DNA of 8,144 bases, taken from positions 1 to 8,144 of the forward strand of contig JABGWN010000081.1 of assembly GCA_018645535.1 (NCBI GenBank), in the 5' to 3' direction. This document shows positions 1 through 6,463 of the stretch, piece after piece; positions within the stretch are counted from its first letter, which is position 1, and every line of letters begins with the position of its first letter. This DNA comes from Methanobacteriota archaeon. GTDB taxonomy: Archaea > Thermoplasmatota > Poseidoniia > Poseidoniales > Poseidoniaceae. Below the pieces are notes generated by a model that saw nothing but the letters and a program-made list of their open reading frames with translations, had not been told where the DNA came from and made no database searches. Both the position numbers and the translations under genes were made by a program.

Positions 1-1839
1 ATTCAACCACTCGAGATTGATCTCTCACCAGGAGATACCTTTGGGATTAGCCTCAGTGCAGAACACCTCTGTGAAGGGACTGTTGCACGAATTCAATGGG
101 GTGGTTTTGAGACAAACGCTGGTGGAATTGTGATAACTGGCAAGGTGTATGAGCCTGAAGCAAGTATCCGAATCGATTCTTCAAAGCGTGCTCACATTGA
201 ATTTCTTCCGAAATTACCTTGGGGTGAAAATGATGTCCTCATTGACGGTAATGGAAACCGAGCAGTTTCTTGGGTTCTAAGAGGACCTTTAGATTCGGAT
301 GAAAAGACGAATAAAGATCGAGATACTGTAATGGAAAATTCAATCGGTCGTATCCGTATGGAACGTGATCTTGGAAATAACGAGACAGCATGGATATGGA
401 CTGGGAAGGAACAATTGTTTACTGGATCTTCAAATTTGGAAATATGCGTAACAACAACAAGCGGCAATCCGAACGTTGATTGTCATGCATTTGGAATCAT
501 ACGATTCGAAGTTGAACCTGACAACCAAGGATTTGCAACCGCTGGAGTTTGGCTAACCCTGACGACCATTTTCTGCTTTATCGGCGTCGTGTACAAAGGC
601 TTCAATTCGGAGCCACCCTTACCTCTCCCAATCATCGGAGCTCTTTTCGTAATGATGCTCCTCATGCTCCCTCTTGGTTTTGCTCAAACAAATTTGAGCG
701 ATGAAGCAATACTCGATGAAAACACTCTACTTCTAGATGCTGAACTAAAAGTAGACGGAACTGAATTCATTACGCTTTCTGAATTGATGGGCGATTCAAA
801 GGCTCTTGTCATTGGAGCAATTGCACCTGGCTCTGAATCTGCTCAGGACCAAGCAAATGAGTTCGCCCTCTTGCTTGGGCAAAGAGATGATATTTCAGTG
901 GTTCAAGTAGTTACAGGTGAGAATTCATTATTGAGCGACGTACTTGCATATAGAGCTCAGTTAAACGGTACTTGGCCAATTGTTTTGGATTATAATAACG
1001 AGTTAGTGAGTTCTTCACCTACTGGTAACGCTGATTCGATTTTAATCGTTGACAAAACGATGCATATCACATGGAGTGAAACACCAACTGCTGGTTCAAA
1101 GGCTATGAACGATGCAATCGAGGGCATCGGATCAGGTGGCCCAACCAGTCTAGGAACATACTTCTCCATCTTGATTCCCGCAGGATTATTCCTCATATTC
1201 CTAGCATTGCCTCGCCAAGGATGGACAAAACCAGAGGAACCTCTTCCACCTGGCGCATTATGGGCGAGCATCGCATTGGCAGGAGGATGTGGTGTTTTGA
1301 TGGTACATCTCCCTGCACTTTTGGCGAGTTTGTTGCCAATTGGAGCATATTTCGCCCATTTGCTTCACGTAGTTATGTTCTTTTGGTTTGTTCAAATGTG
1401 TATCGTCACTTACCGAACTGGTACGCCTATAGAAGCAAAGTTACTCGGATCTATGCTCCATGGGTTAACAAACAAATCCTTCCAAGAATGGAGACCAAAA
1501 GAAGACATGCAGCGTGATGTCTTCCTCGGAGTATTCATCGGATGGTTCTCTTGGCTTGCAGACCCGGCTTTAATGGCACAGGGCGTAGGTGCTACAGCAT
1601 TAGATGGTGGAATGTCCATACTCTTCGCTGTCCTCATCCTTTTAGGACACGTCCTCGTATCGGGTCTTACAGTCTTGATTCTAAGAATTATTGCTTCTTG
1701 GGGCGGACCAATCTCAAACCTCTTTGGTAAATTTGGAGCCGAATCCTTTGCACAGTTCATGGGACTCGTATTGATTCCAATCAGCCTGTGGGTTACAACA
1801 AACTCAATATTGGCCCTATTTTCTATTGGTGTATTCTAG
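1..1839 (+). CDS. Polytopic membrane protein with a cysteine-free thioredoxin/AhpC-like exported domain (5' truncated)
   Basis: The reading frame is open from base 1, so the gene begins before the window; the GTG at 130 is an internal codon, since the 43 codons before it read as sensible beta-rich protein. In window residue numbers: a beta-rich, probably exported region (about 1-175); a helix pair (about 181-200 and 209-228); an exported domain (about 246-378); then five or six more helices to the C terminus (about 387-404, 418-437, 449-470, 506-525, 538-564, 587-610). The middle domain follows the AhpC/TSA-thioredoxin pattern: a strand ALVIGAIAPGS where the redox centre should sit, then helix, VVQVV strand, WPIVLD, and SILIVDKTMHITW matching the usual 'flID.dG.i' strand pair. 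The CxxC is replaced by APGSES and no cysteine occurs in the domain, so it is probably not redox active. Function unknown. The next gene follows 38 bases later on the same strand, so co-transcription is likely. Fold assignment is by eye. Confidence 0.85.
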   Translation: MQPLEIDLSPGDTFGISLSAEHLCEGTVARIQWGGFETNAGGIVITGKVYEPEASIRIDSSKRAHIEFLPKLPWGENDVLIDGNGNRAVSWVLRGPLDSDEKTNKDRDTVMENSIGRIRMERDLGNNETAWIWTGKEQLFTGSSNLEICVTTTSGNPNVDCHAFGIIRFEVEPDNQGFATAGVWLTLTTIFCFIGVVYKGFNSEPPLPLPIIGALFVMMLLMLPLGFAQTNLSDEAILDENTLLLDAELKVDGTEFITLSELMGDSKALVIGAIAPGSESAQDQANEFALLLGQRDDISVVQVVTGENSLLSDVLAYRAQLNGTWPIVLDYNNELVSSSPTGNADSILIVDKTMHITWSETPTAGSKAMNDAIEGIGSGGPTSLGTYFSILIPAGLFLIFLALPRQGWTKPEEPLPPGALWASIALAGGCGVLMVHLPALLASLLPIGAYFAHLLHVVMFFWFVQMCIVTYRTGTPIEAKLLGSMLHGLTNKSFQEWRPKEDMQRDVFLGVFIGWFSWLADPALMAQGVGATALDGGMSILFAVLILLGHVLVSGLTVLILRIIASWGGPISNLFGKFGAESFAQFMGLVLIPISLWVTTNSILALFSIGVF

Positions 1840-1877
1840 AGAAGCCTTAATGCAGGTTGAAGGGATATCCTTCACTT

Positions 1878-2774
1878 ATGCATCCAATCCAAAGAACGTG
1901 GTCAAGAACTCGAGTCAACCTAATGCAACGATGCCCGAGAGCATTTGTCCTACGCTACGGAATTGCAGCCTATGCAGCAAGCCATCCTACTGGACAATTA
2001 TTGAAGGATTCATTTGCAATTCAAACACCTTGGATTCTTATGCAAATGAGTATTCGTGATACAATTCGTGATTATGTAGAAGATTATCAGATGGGAATGA
2101 AATGGTCTAGGAACTTGGTTCAACTAAAATTCAATCAAGCATTCAGATATCGCATCGAAGATAGAAATTCAATAATCGTTCAACTCAAAGAATGGAAAGA
2201 ACCAGATTCTATATTTCGTCGAGTAAAACCAGAAAAACATCTTGAAGAAATTGGGGCTGAGCGATGCGCTAAATTAATTGGAAATGAATCTTTTAAGCAT
2301 ATACTGGATACAATGGACCTCAAATCAATACCAGCTACGAGATCAAAACTTGTTGATGGAATAAAGGTCTATAATTCATCAGACTTTTGTGCAAAAAAAG
2401 GAGCCGATTCATTTTTGATTCGAATCAACCTTTTTGGATATTCTTCAGATGATGAAATAAATCAGAATGCTGCTCTTTTTTCATTAGGAACAGAGAACCA
2501 GACCATTATGCAATACTCATGGAAGAATGGTAAATGGTTCATCCATAAGACAAATGTAAGTACGAAAGAAAACAAATCCATACGCCGGTTGATTCTACTT
2601 GATTCCCAAGAGATGGAGAGGATTCTCAAACTTGTTGGATCAAAAAACAACCTTGAACAAGTTCCATTTGCAGATTCATCCCGCACGTGTATGCATTGCA
2701 GTATTCGTTTTTTATGCCCTGCTAAGAATAGACTTGAAGAAGCCAAAGGGGAGCAAATGGCACTCATGTGCTAA
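1878..2774 (+). CDS. RecB/Cas4/AddB-like PD-(D/E)XK-fold protein with 4-Cys iron-sulfur staple, probably catalytically degenerate
   Basis: From ATG 1878 the product is 298 residues. The N terminus (TRVNLMQRCPRAFVLRYG, Cys19) matches the opening helix of Cas4, AddB and UvrD-type nuclease domains, and the C terminus has C271-x2-C274-x5-C280-P (CMHCSIRFLCP). This one-plus-three cysteine layout is the 4Fe-4S 'iron staple' of that group. Helix INQNAALFSLG (194-204) sits where the family has QxxxY, with Phe for Tyr. The strand before it, FLIRINLFG (179-187), aligns with the usual 'lvIvDyKTG' yet has no acidic or Lys residue, and the early 'G-x3-H' helix (near 57-70) lacks its His. So the fold and cluster seem kept but not the nuclease centre. 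Possible role: DNA binding or structural subunit, like the inactive nuclease-like domains in some RecBCD-type complexes; this is inference. A TTG at 1857 would add seven residues; ATG 1878 was preferred because family members start close to the CPRAF helix. Same strand as, and close behind, the membrane-protein gene. Confidence 0.7.
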   Translation: MHPIQRTWSRTRVNLMQRCPRAFVLRYGIAAYAASHPTGQLLKDSFAIQTPWILMQMSIRDTIRDYVEDYQMGMKWSRNLVQLKFNQAFRYRIEDRNSIIVQLKEWKEPDSIFRRVKPEKHLEEIGAERCAKLIGNESFKHILDTMDLKSIPATRSKLVDGIKVYNSSDFCAKKGADSFLIRINLFGYSSDDEINQNAALFSLGTENQTIMQYSWKNGKWFIHKTNVSTKENKSIRRLILLDSQEMERILKLVGSKNNLEQVPFADSSRTCMHCSIRFLCPAKNRLEEAKGEQMALMC

Positions 2775-2792
2775 ATCCCAAAAGACGATATC

Positions 2793-2800
2793 TTTATAAA
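2793..2800 (+). promoter_or_regulatory. Archaeal TATA box
   Basis: TTTATAAA lies 19 bases after the stop of the RecB-like gene, in a purine- and A-rich stretch. It fits the archaeal TATA consensus. At the usual distance of about 25 bases, transcription would begin near 2820-2828, a few bases before the ATG at 2835 and about 110 bases before the ATG at 2938. No clear BRE consensus was recognised beyond the A-rich bases before it. Confidence 0.6.
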
Positions 2801-2834
2801 CTCTGAAAACAAGAATATAACGCACGAATTGTGT

Positions 2835-2945
2835 ATGGGAATCCTATGTACCAATAATCGACCGAATTTGCCCGAAGCAGTCTACGCTTTGGCGGGAACG
2901 CAAGACGTTTCTGAGCAGGTAAATTGGAAGGTTGATTATGAGTAA
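2835..2945 (+). CDS. Possible small protein or leader ORF of 36 residues, overlapping the next start
   Basis: ATG 2835 to TAA 2943-2945 encodes 36 residues beginning MGILCTNNRPNLPEAVYALAG and ending NWKVDYE. It starts about 10 bases after the transcription start predicted from the TATA box at 2793-2800, as is common for archaeal short-leader mRNAs. Its last codons overlap the next gene in the arrangement ATGAGTAA (2938-2945), which would allow translational coupling. No family is recognised and there is no clear Shine-Dalgarno site before it. It could be a real small protein, a regulatory leader peptide, or chance; absence of homologues would favour chance. Confidence 0.4.
   Translation: MGILCTNNRPNLPEAVYALAGTQDVSEQVNWKVDYE
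2926..2931 (+). promoter_or_regulatory. Ribosome binding site that favours the start at 2938
   Basis: GGAAGG is followed by a 6-base spacer to ATG 2938. The alternative TTG at 2932 would directly abut this motif, so ATG 2938 is the better start for the downstream basic protein. Confidence 0.45.
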
Positions 2946-3261
2946 TAACAAGAAAAACAAAGGAAGGAAAACACGTACGGGAAGACGTAATAGTCAAATG
3001 AACTATGACGGCACTAAGGGAACACAGGTTAAGACACAAACCCGAAGTAATAAAACAAACAGAGCATGCTGTAAAGATTCATTCTGCAAGGATCTGAAGA
3101 ATCTGACCATGCTTGGCGAACTAGAAAGATACTGGATAGGACGAAATCTCCAAGTCATCCATGGTTCAATCATCAATCGATTGCCAGAAAGGTTCGTGGA
3201 AAAGCATGCTAAGCACATGTCGCATTTTGTGGAGTTTATTGAAAACCATATCGGAAGATAA
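2938..3261 (+). CDS. Small basic protein of unknown function
   Basis: The product is 107 residues from ATG 2938. Residues 1-42 are strongly basic and low in hydrophobic residues (KKNKGRKTRTGRR near the start), the look of a disordered nucleic-acid-binding tail. Then comes a cysteine cluster, C44-C45-x4-C50, and a probable helical part (about 51-107) with aromatic and His-rich segments (ELERYWIGRNLQVIHG, EKHAKHMSHFVEF). Three cysteines plus several His could bind a metal, but no known zinc-finger spacing is seen. No family is recognised. Its start overlaps the stop of the 36-residue ORF by 8 bases and both would share the TATA box at 2793-2800. A role in RNA or DNA binding is inferred only from charge. 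Confidence 0.65.
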   Translation: MSNNKKNKGRKTRTGRRNSQMNYDGTKGTQVKTQTRSNKTNRACCKDSFCKDLKNLTMLGELERYWIGRNLQVIHGSIINRLPERFVEKHAKHMSHFVEFIENHIGR

Positions 3262-3278
3262 GTCTCCTTTGTTGGAAA

Positions 3279-3296
3279 AAGGCCTCCGATGGCCTT
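3279..3296 (+). repeat. Perfect 6-bp inverted repeat (hairpin) after the basic-protein gene
   Basis: AAGGCC, loop TCCGAT, GGCCTT. It lies 17 bases after the stop at 3261. There is no T-run after it, so it does not look like a bacterial intrinsic terminator, and archaeal terminators are usually T-tracts. It may be an mRNA 3'-end structure or part of the structured spacer that follows. Confidence 0.5.
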
Positions 3297-3313
3297 GGAT
3301 ATCGGAACCGGTT

Positions 3314-3374
3314 GAGCGTAAGCTCTACTCTTGATTCTCTAAAGCGAGAGTCTAAGGGCTGACTCTACAGAGTT
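3314..3374 (+). promoter_or_regulatory. Structured spacer before the thioesterase gene, with alternative hairpins
   Basis: The 118 bases between genes (3262-3379) show no convincing TATA box and no good ORF. GAGC-GTAA-GCTC (3314-3325) forms a hairpin with a GNRA-type loop. After it come alternating complementary blocks: ACTCT 3327-3331, AGAGT(C) 3347-3352, (G)ACTCT 3361-3366, AGAGT 3369-3373. The middle AGAGTC can pair with ACTCT upstream or with GACTCT downstream (6 bp, 8-base loop), and GACTC 3361-3365 can instead pair with GAGTT 3370-3374, a hairpin ending six bases before ATG 3380. Mutually exclusive pairing next to a start codon suggests a leader RNA controlling translation. That is an inference; blocks of five bases can arise by chance. 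Confidence 0.35.
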
Positions 3375-3379
3375 GGAGC

Positions 3380-3844
3380 ATGGACAATGGGGTTCAACGA
3401 CAGTATGCTGCGAGTTCAATCTGCTTTGGCTGTGGGCCTGCAAATGAACATGGCTTGCAGATTAACTCCTACAGAACCGAACAGGGTCTGGAAATGAGAT
3501 TTACTCCTTCCCAAGAGCATCAAGCGTTCCCTGGTATGGTCAACGGTGGCATCATTGGAACACTGATGGATTGCCATGGTAATTGGGCTGCTGCGATTGC
3601 ATTGATGGATGAACAGAATCTCGAAGAACCTCCTTGCACAGTCACTGCATCTTATTCGATTTCGTTGAGACGCCCAACGCCAATGGACACTGAACTCGTT
3701 ATCACAGCATTTGCTGAAGAAATAAGTGAAGATCGTGTGAACATTCGTATGGAATTGAAAGCAGGCGAGAAGGTTTGTGCAACTGGCAAGGGCCTCTTTG
3801 TAGCAGTAAAAGAAGGGCATCCCGCTTACCATCGTTGGAATTGA
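3380..3844 (+). CDS. PaaI-type hotdog-fold thioesterase
   Basis: The product is 154 residues, a normal single hotdog domain. It has the N-terminal CFGCG-x5-HGL motif (15-25) common in PaaI/THEM4-like thioesterases, the central helix segment VNGGIIGTLMDCHGNWA (54-70) with Asp64 as the likely catalytic acid and Gly56/Gly57 at the oxyanion turn, and the closing strands TASYSISLRRPTPMDTELVI (89-108) and GKGLFVAV (136-143). By family, it hydrolyses acyl-CoA thioesters in the cytoplasm; the acyl group cannot be told from sequence. A GGAG lies only one base before ATG 3380, too close for a normal Shine-Dalgarno site, so initiation may depend on the structured leader or be leaderless. The metalloprotease gene follows after nine bases. 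The N-terminal cysteine pair is typical of the subfamily, not an oddity. Confidence 0.88.
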   Translation: MDNGVQRQYAASSICFGCGPANEHGLQINSYRTEQGLEMRFTPSQEHQAFPGMVNGGIIGTLMDCHGNWAAAIALMDEQNLEEPPCTVTASYSISLRRPTPMDTELVITAFAEEISEDRVNIRMELKAGEKVCATGKGLFVAVKEGHPAYHRWN

Positions 3845-3846
3845 GG
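3843..3846 (+). promoter_or_regulatory. Shine-Dalgarno site overlapping the thioesterase stop codon
   Basis: GAGG overlaps the TGA stop (3842-3844) and is spaced seven bases from ATG 3854. This fixes the start of the SprT-like gene and suggests that translation of the two genes is coupled. Confidence 0.55.
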
Positions 3847-3853
3847 ACAAAAT

Positions 3854-4396
3854 ATGGCTAAACCTTCTTCAATTCAAGTTTCGTCTTTGGAAGATCTTCG
3901 CATAGAAGTTCTACTCACGATGAATCTGATGGAAGTCTGGCCTGAAGATGAATTAAGAAATCTACATCAAGTCCAACTCGGAGTCCTTCGGCGAAATGCG
4001 ACACAGCGACATGGTGTGACTCGATTTAAGCGTGGAAGAACTTCGGAAACGCTCCACTTTGAAGATGTTGAAACGGTGGATTTACATCCTTATTTGTTAA
4101 CAGTGGAATGGGTGAATTATGCTCGCTTTGTGTTGTACCATGAATTCCTTCATGTCTTAGGCATGAGATATCATAATGCCGCATTTCGAGGGGTTGAATC
4201 TCTATGGCCTCATAAAGGAGCAAGTCAAGGCAAGGCGTTTACACAGCATCTGAGACAACTCACTGCAGATTGGCTGTGGACATGTACAACCTGCCAAAAT
4301 CAATATCCTCGCAAGAAACGTAGTAACGGGAGATACAAGTGCCGTACATGCTCAACAGTTCTCATCGATATCGAAAACGTAGGCGAAACAATCTAA
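3854..4396 (+). CDS. SprT-like zinc metalloprotease with C-terminal zinc ribbon
   Basis: The product is 180 residues. Active-site helix YHEFLHVLGMRYHNAAF contains HExxH (His96, Glu97, His100) and a third His (His107) followed by 'NAAF', like the 'HgpeF' of SprT/SPRTN proteins. A C-terminal zinc ribbon follows, with C144-x2-C147 and C163-x2-C166, separated by a Lys/Arg-rich loop (PRKKRSNGRYK). The order protease core then zinc ribbon is the standard SprT arrangement. In eukaryotes, related SPRTN/Wss1 proteins cut proteins cross-linked to DNA; for bacterial and archaeal SprT-like proteins the substrate is mostly unknown, so such a role here is inference. No signal peptide, so cytoplasmic. It follows the thioesterase by nine bases with an SD site, a clear operon arrangement, although no functional link between the two families is known to me. 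Confidence 0.82.
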   Translation: MAKPSSIQVSSLEDLRIEVLLTMNLMEVWPEDELRNLHQVQLGVLRRNATQRHGVTRFKRGRTSETLHFEDVETVDLHPYLLTVEWVNYARFVLYHEFLHVLGMRYHNAAFRGVESLWPHKGASQGKAFTQHLRQLTADWLWTCTTCQNQYPRKKRSNGRYKCRTCSTVLIDIENVGETI

Positions 4397-4432
4397 ACAA
4401 TTTATTGAATAGCAGACTATGAGTGAGGAAGT

Positions 4433-6463
4433 ATGGAGTGGAAGATACATCGCTTCATCATCATCATTCTTTTACTTTCGATAATTCCTCCCAGCCTAGC
4501 CTCACTCAGTGATAACGCAAATGGAGGGACGTTGTTTTTCTCTTGTGTTTCTGATGATGAATGCTTACTCACACCTGTGGCAACGGGTGAAGAAACCATT
4601 ACTGGAAGTGTGCAAGCTAACCCTGTTTCGACTGAAACTGTGGCTCTCGAATTTGATATGTTTCCGGAACAAACTGAATTAGCCCTCTTACCAGATATAC
4701 TCGATGAACTTGTGATTGATCTTCGAGTGCAAGGTGACGTTTTTGGCATCTATCGTCCAGAAATGGATGTTCGGGTGATAATTGGTTCAAGTGTGACAAA
4801 TCTTGAATCAGATGCAGCCACAACTCCTGGAACGAATTCTGAACCATATCGTTGGACAGATGAACCACTCAATCTCGATCAAGGCCGCCTCTTATGGCCA
4901 GGAGATGCGGTTCGTATTCGAGTTACATTTACCCTGGACAGACCATCAACATGGGAATTCCATCTACGTGAGGCATCTTACATAGAACTCGATATCGCAT
5001 GGTCGGATAACATCGCTGCAAAAGATGTGGATGAACCGACAAGTGCCTTGCAACCGAAACCAACGAATTTTGATGAAGTCCATAGGGGGGCACTGGTTGA
5101 CATTGAAGATGATTGTTGGTCGTTCAATATTCAAGAGCATGAAATCCTAAGAATTCTGATTCAGTGGGAAGATGTCCCTTTGGAATTACAACAGAGTAAC
5201 GGAGTTCATCGACTTCGAACCAGTAACGGGCTGCAAGTTGCAACACCTGAAGTCGTTACGAAATCAGAAGATGATTTGGTATTGACAACATACCGTTGGA
5301 GAGCACTTGACTCAGGTGATTACATCTTTTGCCTCAAAGGACAGACAGATCGTTACCAACCCTATGTATGGAGTGGTTTGTATGCGGTTGAAAGTTCCGG
5401 GCCTACAGATGCTTCAGAGTTCAATGGAAAAGTCGTATATGAAGCCAATTACTTCGATTTTTCAACTGGAGTGGAATCCGAACTTGAACAGCATAGTGGG
5501 TTCATATTATTGCCATCAATAATTGCTCTCATCTTTTTTTCCATGGATTTCAGACGAAAATCCACATCGAACATGACACGATTTGGCGCCTTTCTTCCAA
5601 TCTGTTTCGTGTTATTGATGAGTGGAGTCGTCAGTCCTCTTTGGGCGATGGCTGATGAAGTTCAAGGTGATGAAGAATGGACGTTTGATCAACTCTTGGA
5701 GGAACGAGTCCAGCAACTATGGGATGTTTCGAGTCCAGCAACACCGCAAGCCACCATGATCGAACACGTTGGTGCGACATGGGGTATACGAGATGGTGAA
5801 CAACTCAGGTTATGGCTTGAGATCGATGAAGCGTATGAAAGACAAGACGGAAAATGGCAACTCATTGTTTCCGACTTTGATGAAATTCGTCTCGACAGAT
5901 TGATTTTCAATCAAATTTATGAAGCAAGAGAAGGAACGACAGTTGACGGATTAGATGAGCATATTGTTCAATTTTCCATTCTTGCAACACGAGCTCTTTT
6001 ACTTGATCTCATGATGCTTGAGGCGTTGTTGGTTGTCGATGAAGAACCGACATCTTCTGTTCACCATATTGACACAATGATGGTTGATACATCATCGTAC
6101 GGCTCTTTTAATTCTCCAACATGGGCAACACGACCCGTGGACATTGAAGATTCCAAATGGAAGCGCCTTCAATCCTCAATATACCCTGATCGAATCACTG
6201 TATCTTTGTGTGACTGTGCCCTAGACCTATTGGATTTACAAGTCGCCTATTCATCACAGTTCAATGAAAATGACTCACCGGAATTCGAGGGGCTCCGACA
6301 AGCAAATGGAATTATTCCTTATTCTGCCATTGCGGCAATCACCTGCATGCTCTTGGGTGCAGTGATTATACAACGTGAAACAAGAAGAAGAAACGCTGCT
6401 AAGAAACTAGCAGAATCATTTGTTGGCAAAGCGTCCATTTGGACTTCATTCTTCACTGTTTGA
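4433..6463 (+). CDS. Large membrane-anchored protein with signal peptide and two exported domains
   Basis: The product is 676 residues. Residues 1-24 are a signal peptide (MEWKIHRFIIIILLLS, likely cut near SLA-SLS). Exported region one (about 25-350) is beta-rich; its second half (about 220-303: DIEDDCWSFNIQ, ILIQWEDVPLEL, LDSGDYIFCLKG) resembles the PPC-type jelly-roll that ends in 'aGtYyi.v', and Cys228 and Cys300 could form a disulfide. A helix pair (about 356-371 and 384-406) brackets the basic loop DFRRKSTSNMTRF, giving a cytoplasmic turn. Exported region two (about 407-626) is mixed and acidic, with a CDC at 593-595. A last helix (627-647) ends in RETRRRNAAKK, cytoplasmic. Function unknown; not recognised beyond topology. 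GAGGAA at 4425-4430 supports ATG 4433, and TTTATT at 4401-4406 could be a weak private TATA element. The gene lies 36 bases behind the SprT-like gene. Its end overlaps the opposing gene by 18 bases. Confidence 0.82.
   Translation: MEWKIHRFIIIILLLSIIPPSLASLSDNANGGTLFFSCVSDDECLLTPVATGEETITGSVQANPVSTETVALEFDMFPEQTELALLPDILDELVIDLRVQGDVFGIYRPEMDVRVIIGSSVTNLESDAATTPGTNSEPYRWTDEPLNLDQGRLLWPGDAVRIRVTFTLDRPSTWEFHLREASYIELDIAWSDNIAAKDVDEPTSALQPKPTNFDEVHRGALVDIEDDCWSFNIQEHEILRILIQWEDVPLELQQSNGVHRLRTSNGLQVATPEVVTKSEDDLVLTTYRWRALDSGDYIFCLKGQTDRYQPYVWSGLYAVESSGPTDASEFNGKVVYEANYFDFSTGVESELEQHSGFILLPSIIALIFFSMDFRRKSTSNMTRFGAFLPICFVLLMSGVVSPLWAMADEVQGDEEWTFDQLLEERVQQLWDVSSPATPQATMIEHVGATWGIRDGEQLRLWLEIDEAYERQDGKWQLIVSDFDEIRLDRLIFNQIYEAREGTTVDGLDEHIVQFSILATRALLLDLMMLEALLVVDEEPTSSVHHIDTMMVDTSSYGSFNSPTWATRPVDIEDSKWKRLQSSIYPDRITVSLCDCALDLLDLQVAYSSQFNENDSPEFEGLRQANGIIPYSAIAAITCMLLGAVIIQRETRRRNAAKKLAESFVGKASIWTSFFTV

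Noticed and set aside
1850..2059. ATG-started frame of about 70 codons across the start of the RecB-like gene
   Set aside because: It is a frame shadow: the RecB-like frame shows clear family motifs (CPRAF helix) over the same bases, while this frame gives composition-only protein with no recognised motif.
1878..2774. A CRISPR Cas4
   Set aside because: The cysteine layout is shared, but the catalytic residues seem absent, the length (298) exceeds a typical Cas4, and no cas genes or repeat array are nearby.
3289..3315. Tiny 8-codon frame (MALDIGTG) inside the structured spacer, a possible leader peptide
   Set aside because: Its ATG begins in the loop of the 3279-3296 hairpin, there is no ribosome binding site, and frames of this length are expected by chance.
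3262..3379. tRNA or C/D-box RNA in the spacer
   Set aside because: No acceptor stem, anticodon arm or GGTTCRAATCC T-loop was found. A CTGA at 3359-3362 could pass for a D box, but no RTGATGA C box stands at a sensible distance.
4617..4868. Minus-strand ORFs across the plus-strand genes (for example 4617-4868, 3416-3850, 1410-1760)
   Set aside because: They lie opposite well-supported genes, show no motifs, and have odd compositions typical of antisense frames.
5530..5540. T-tract (eight T) as a transcription terminator
   Set aside because: It encodes the Phe-rich membrane helix of the large membrane protein and lies in the middle of an intact gene.
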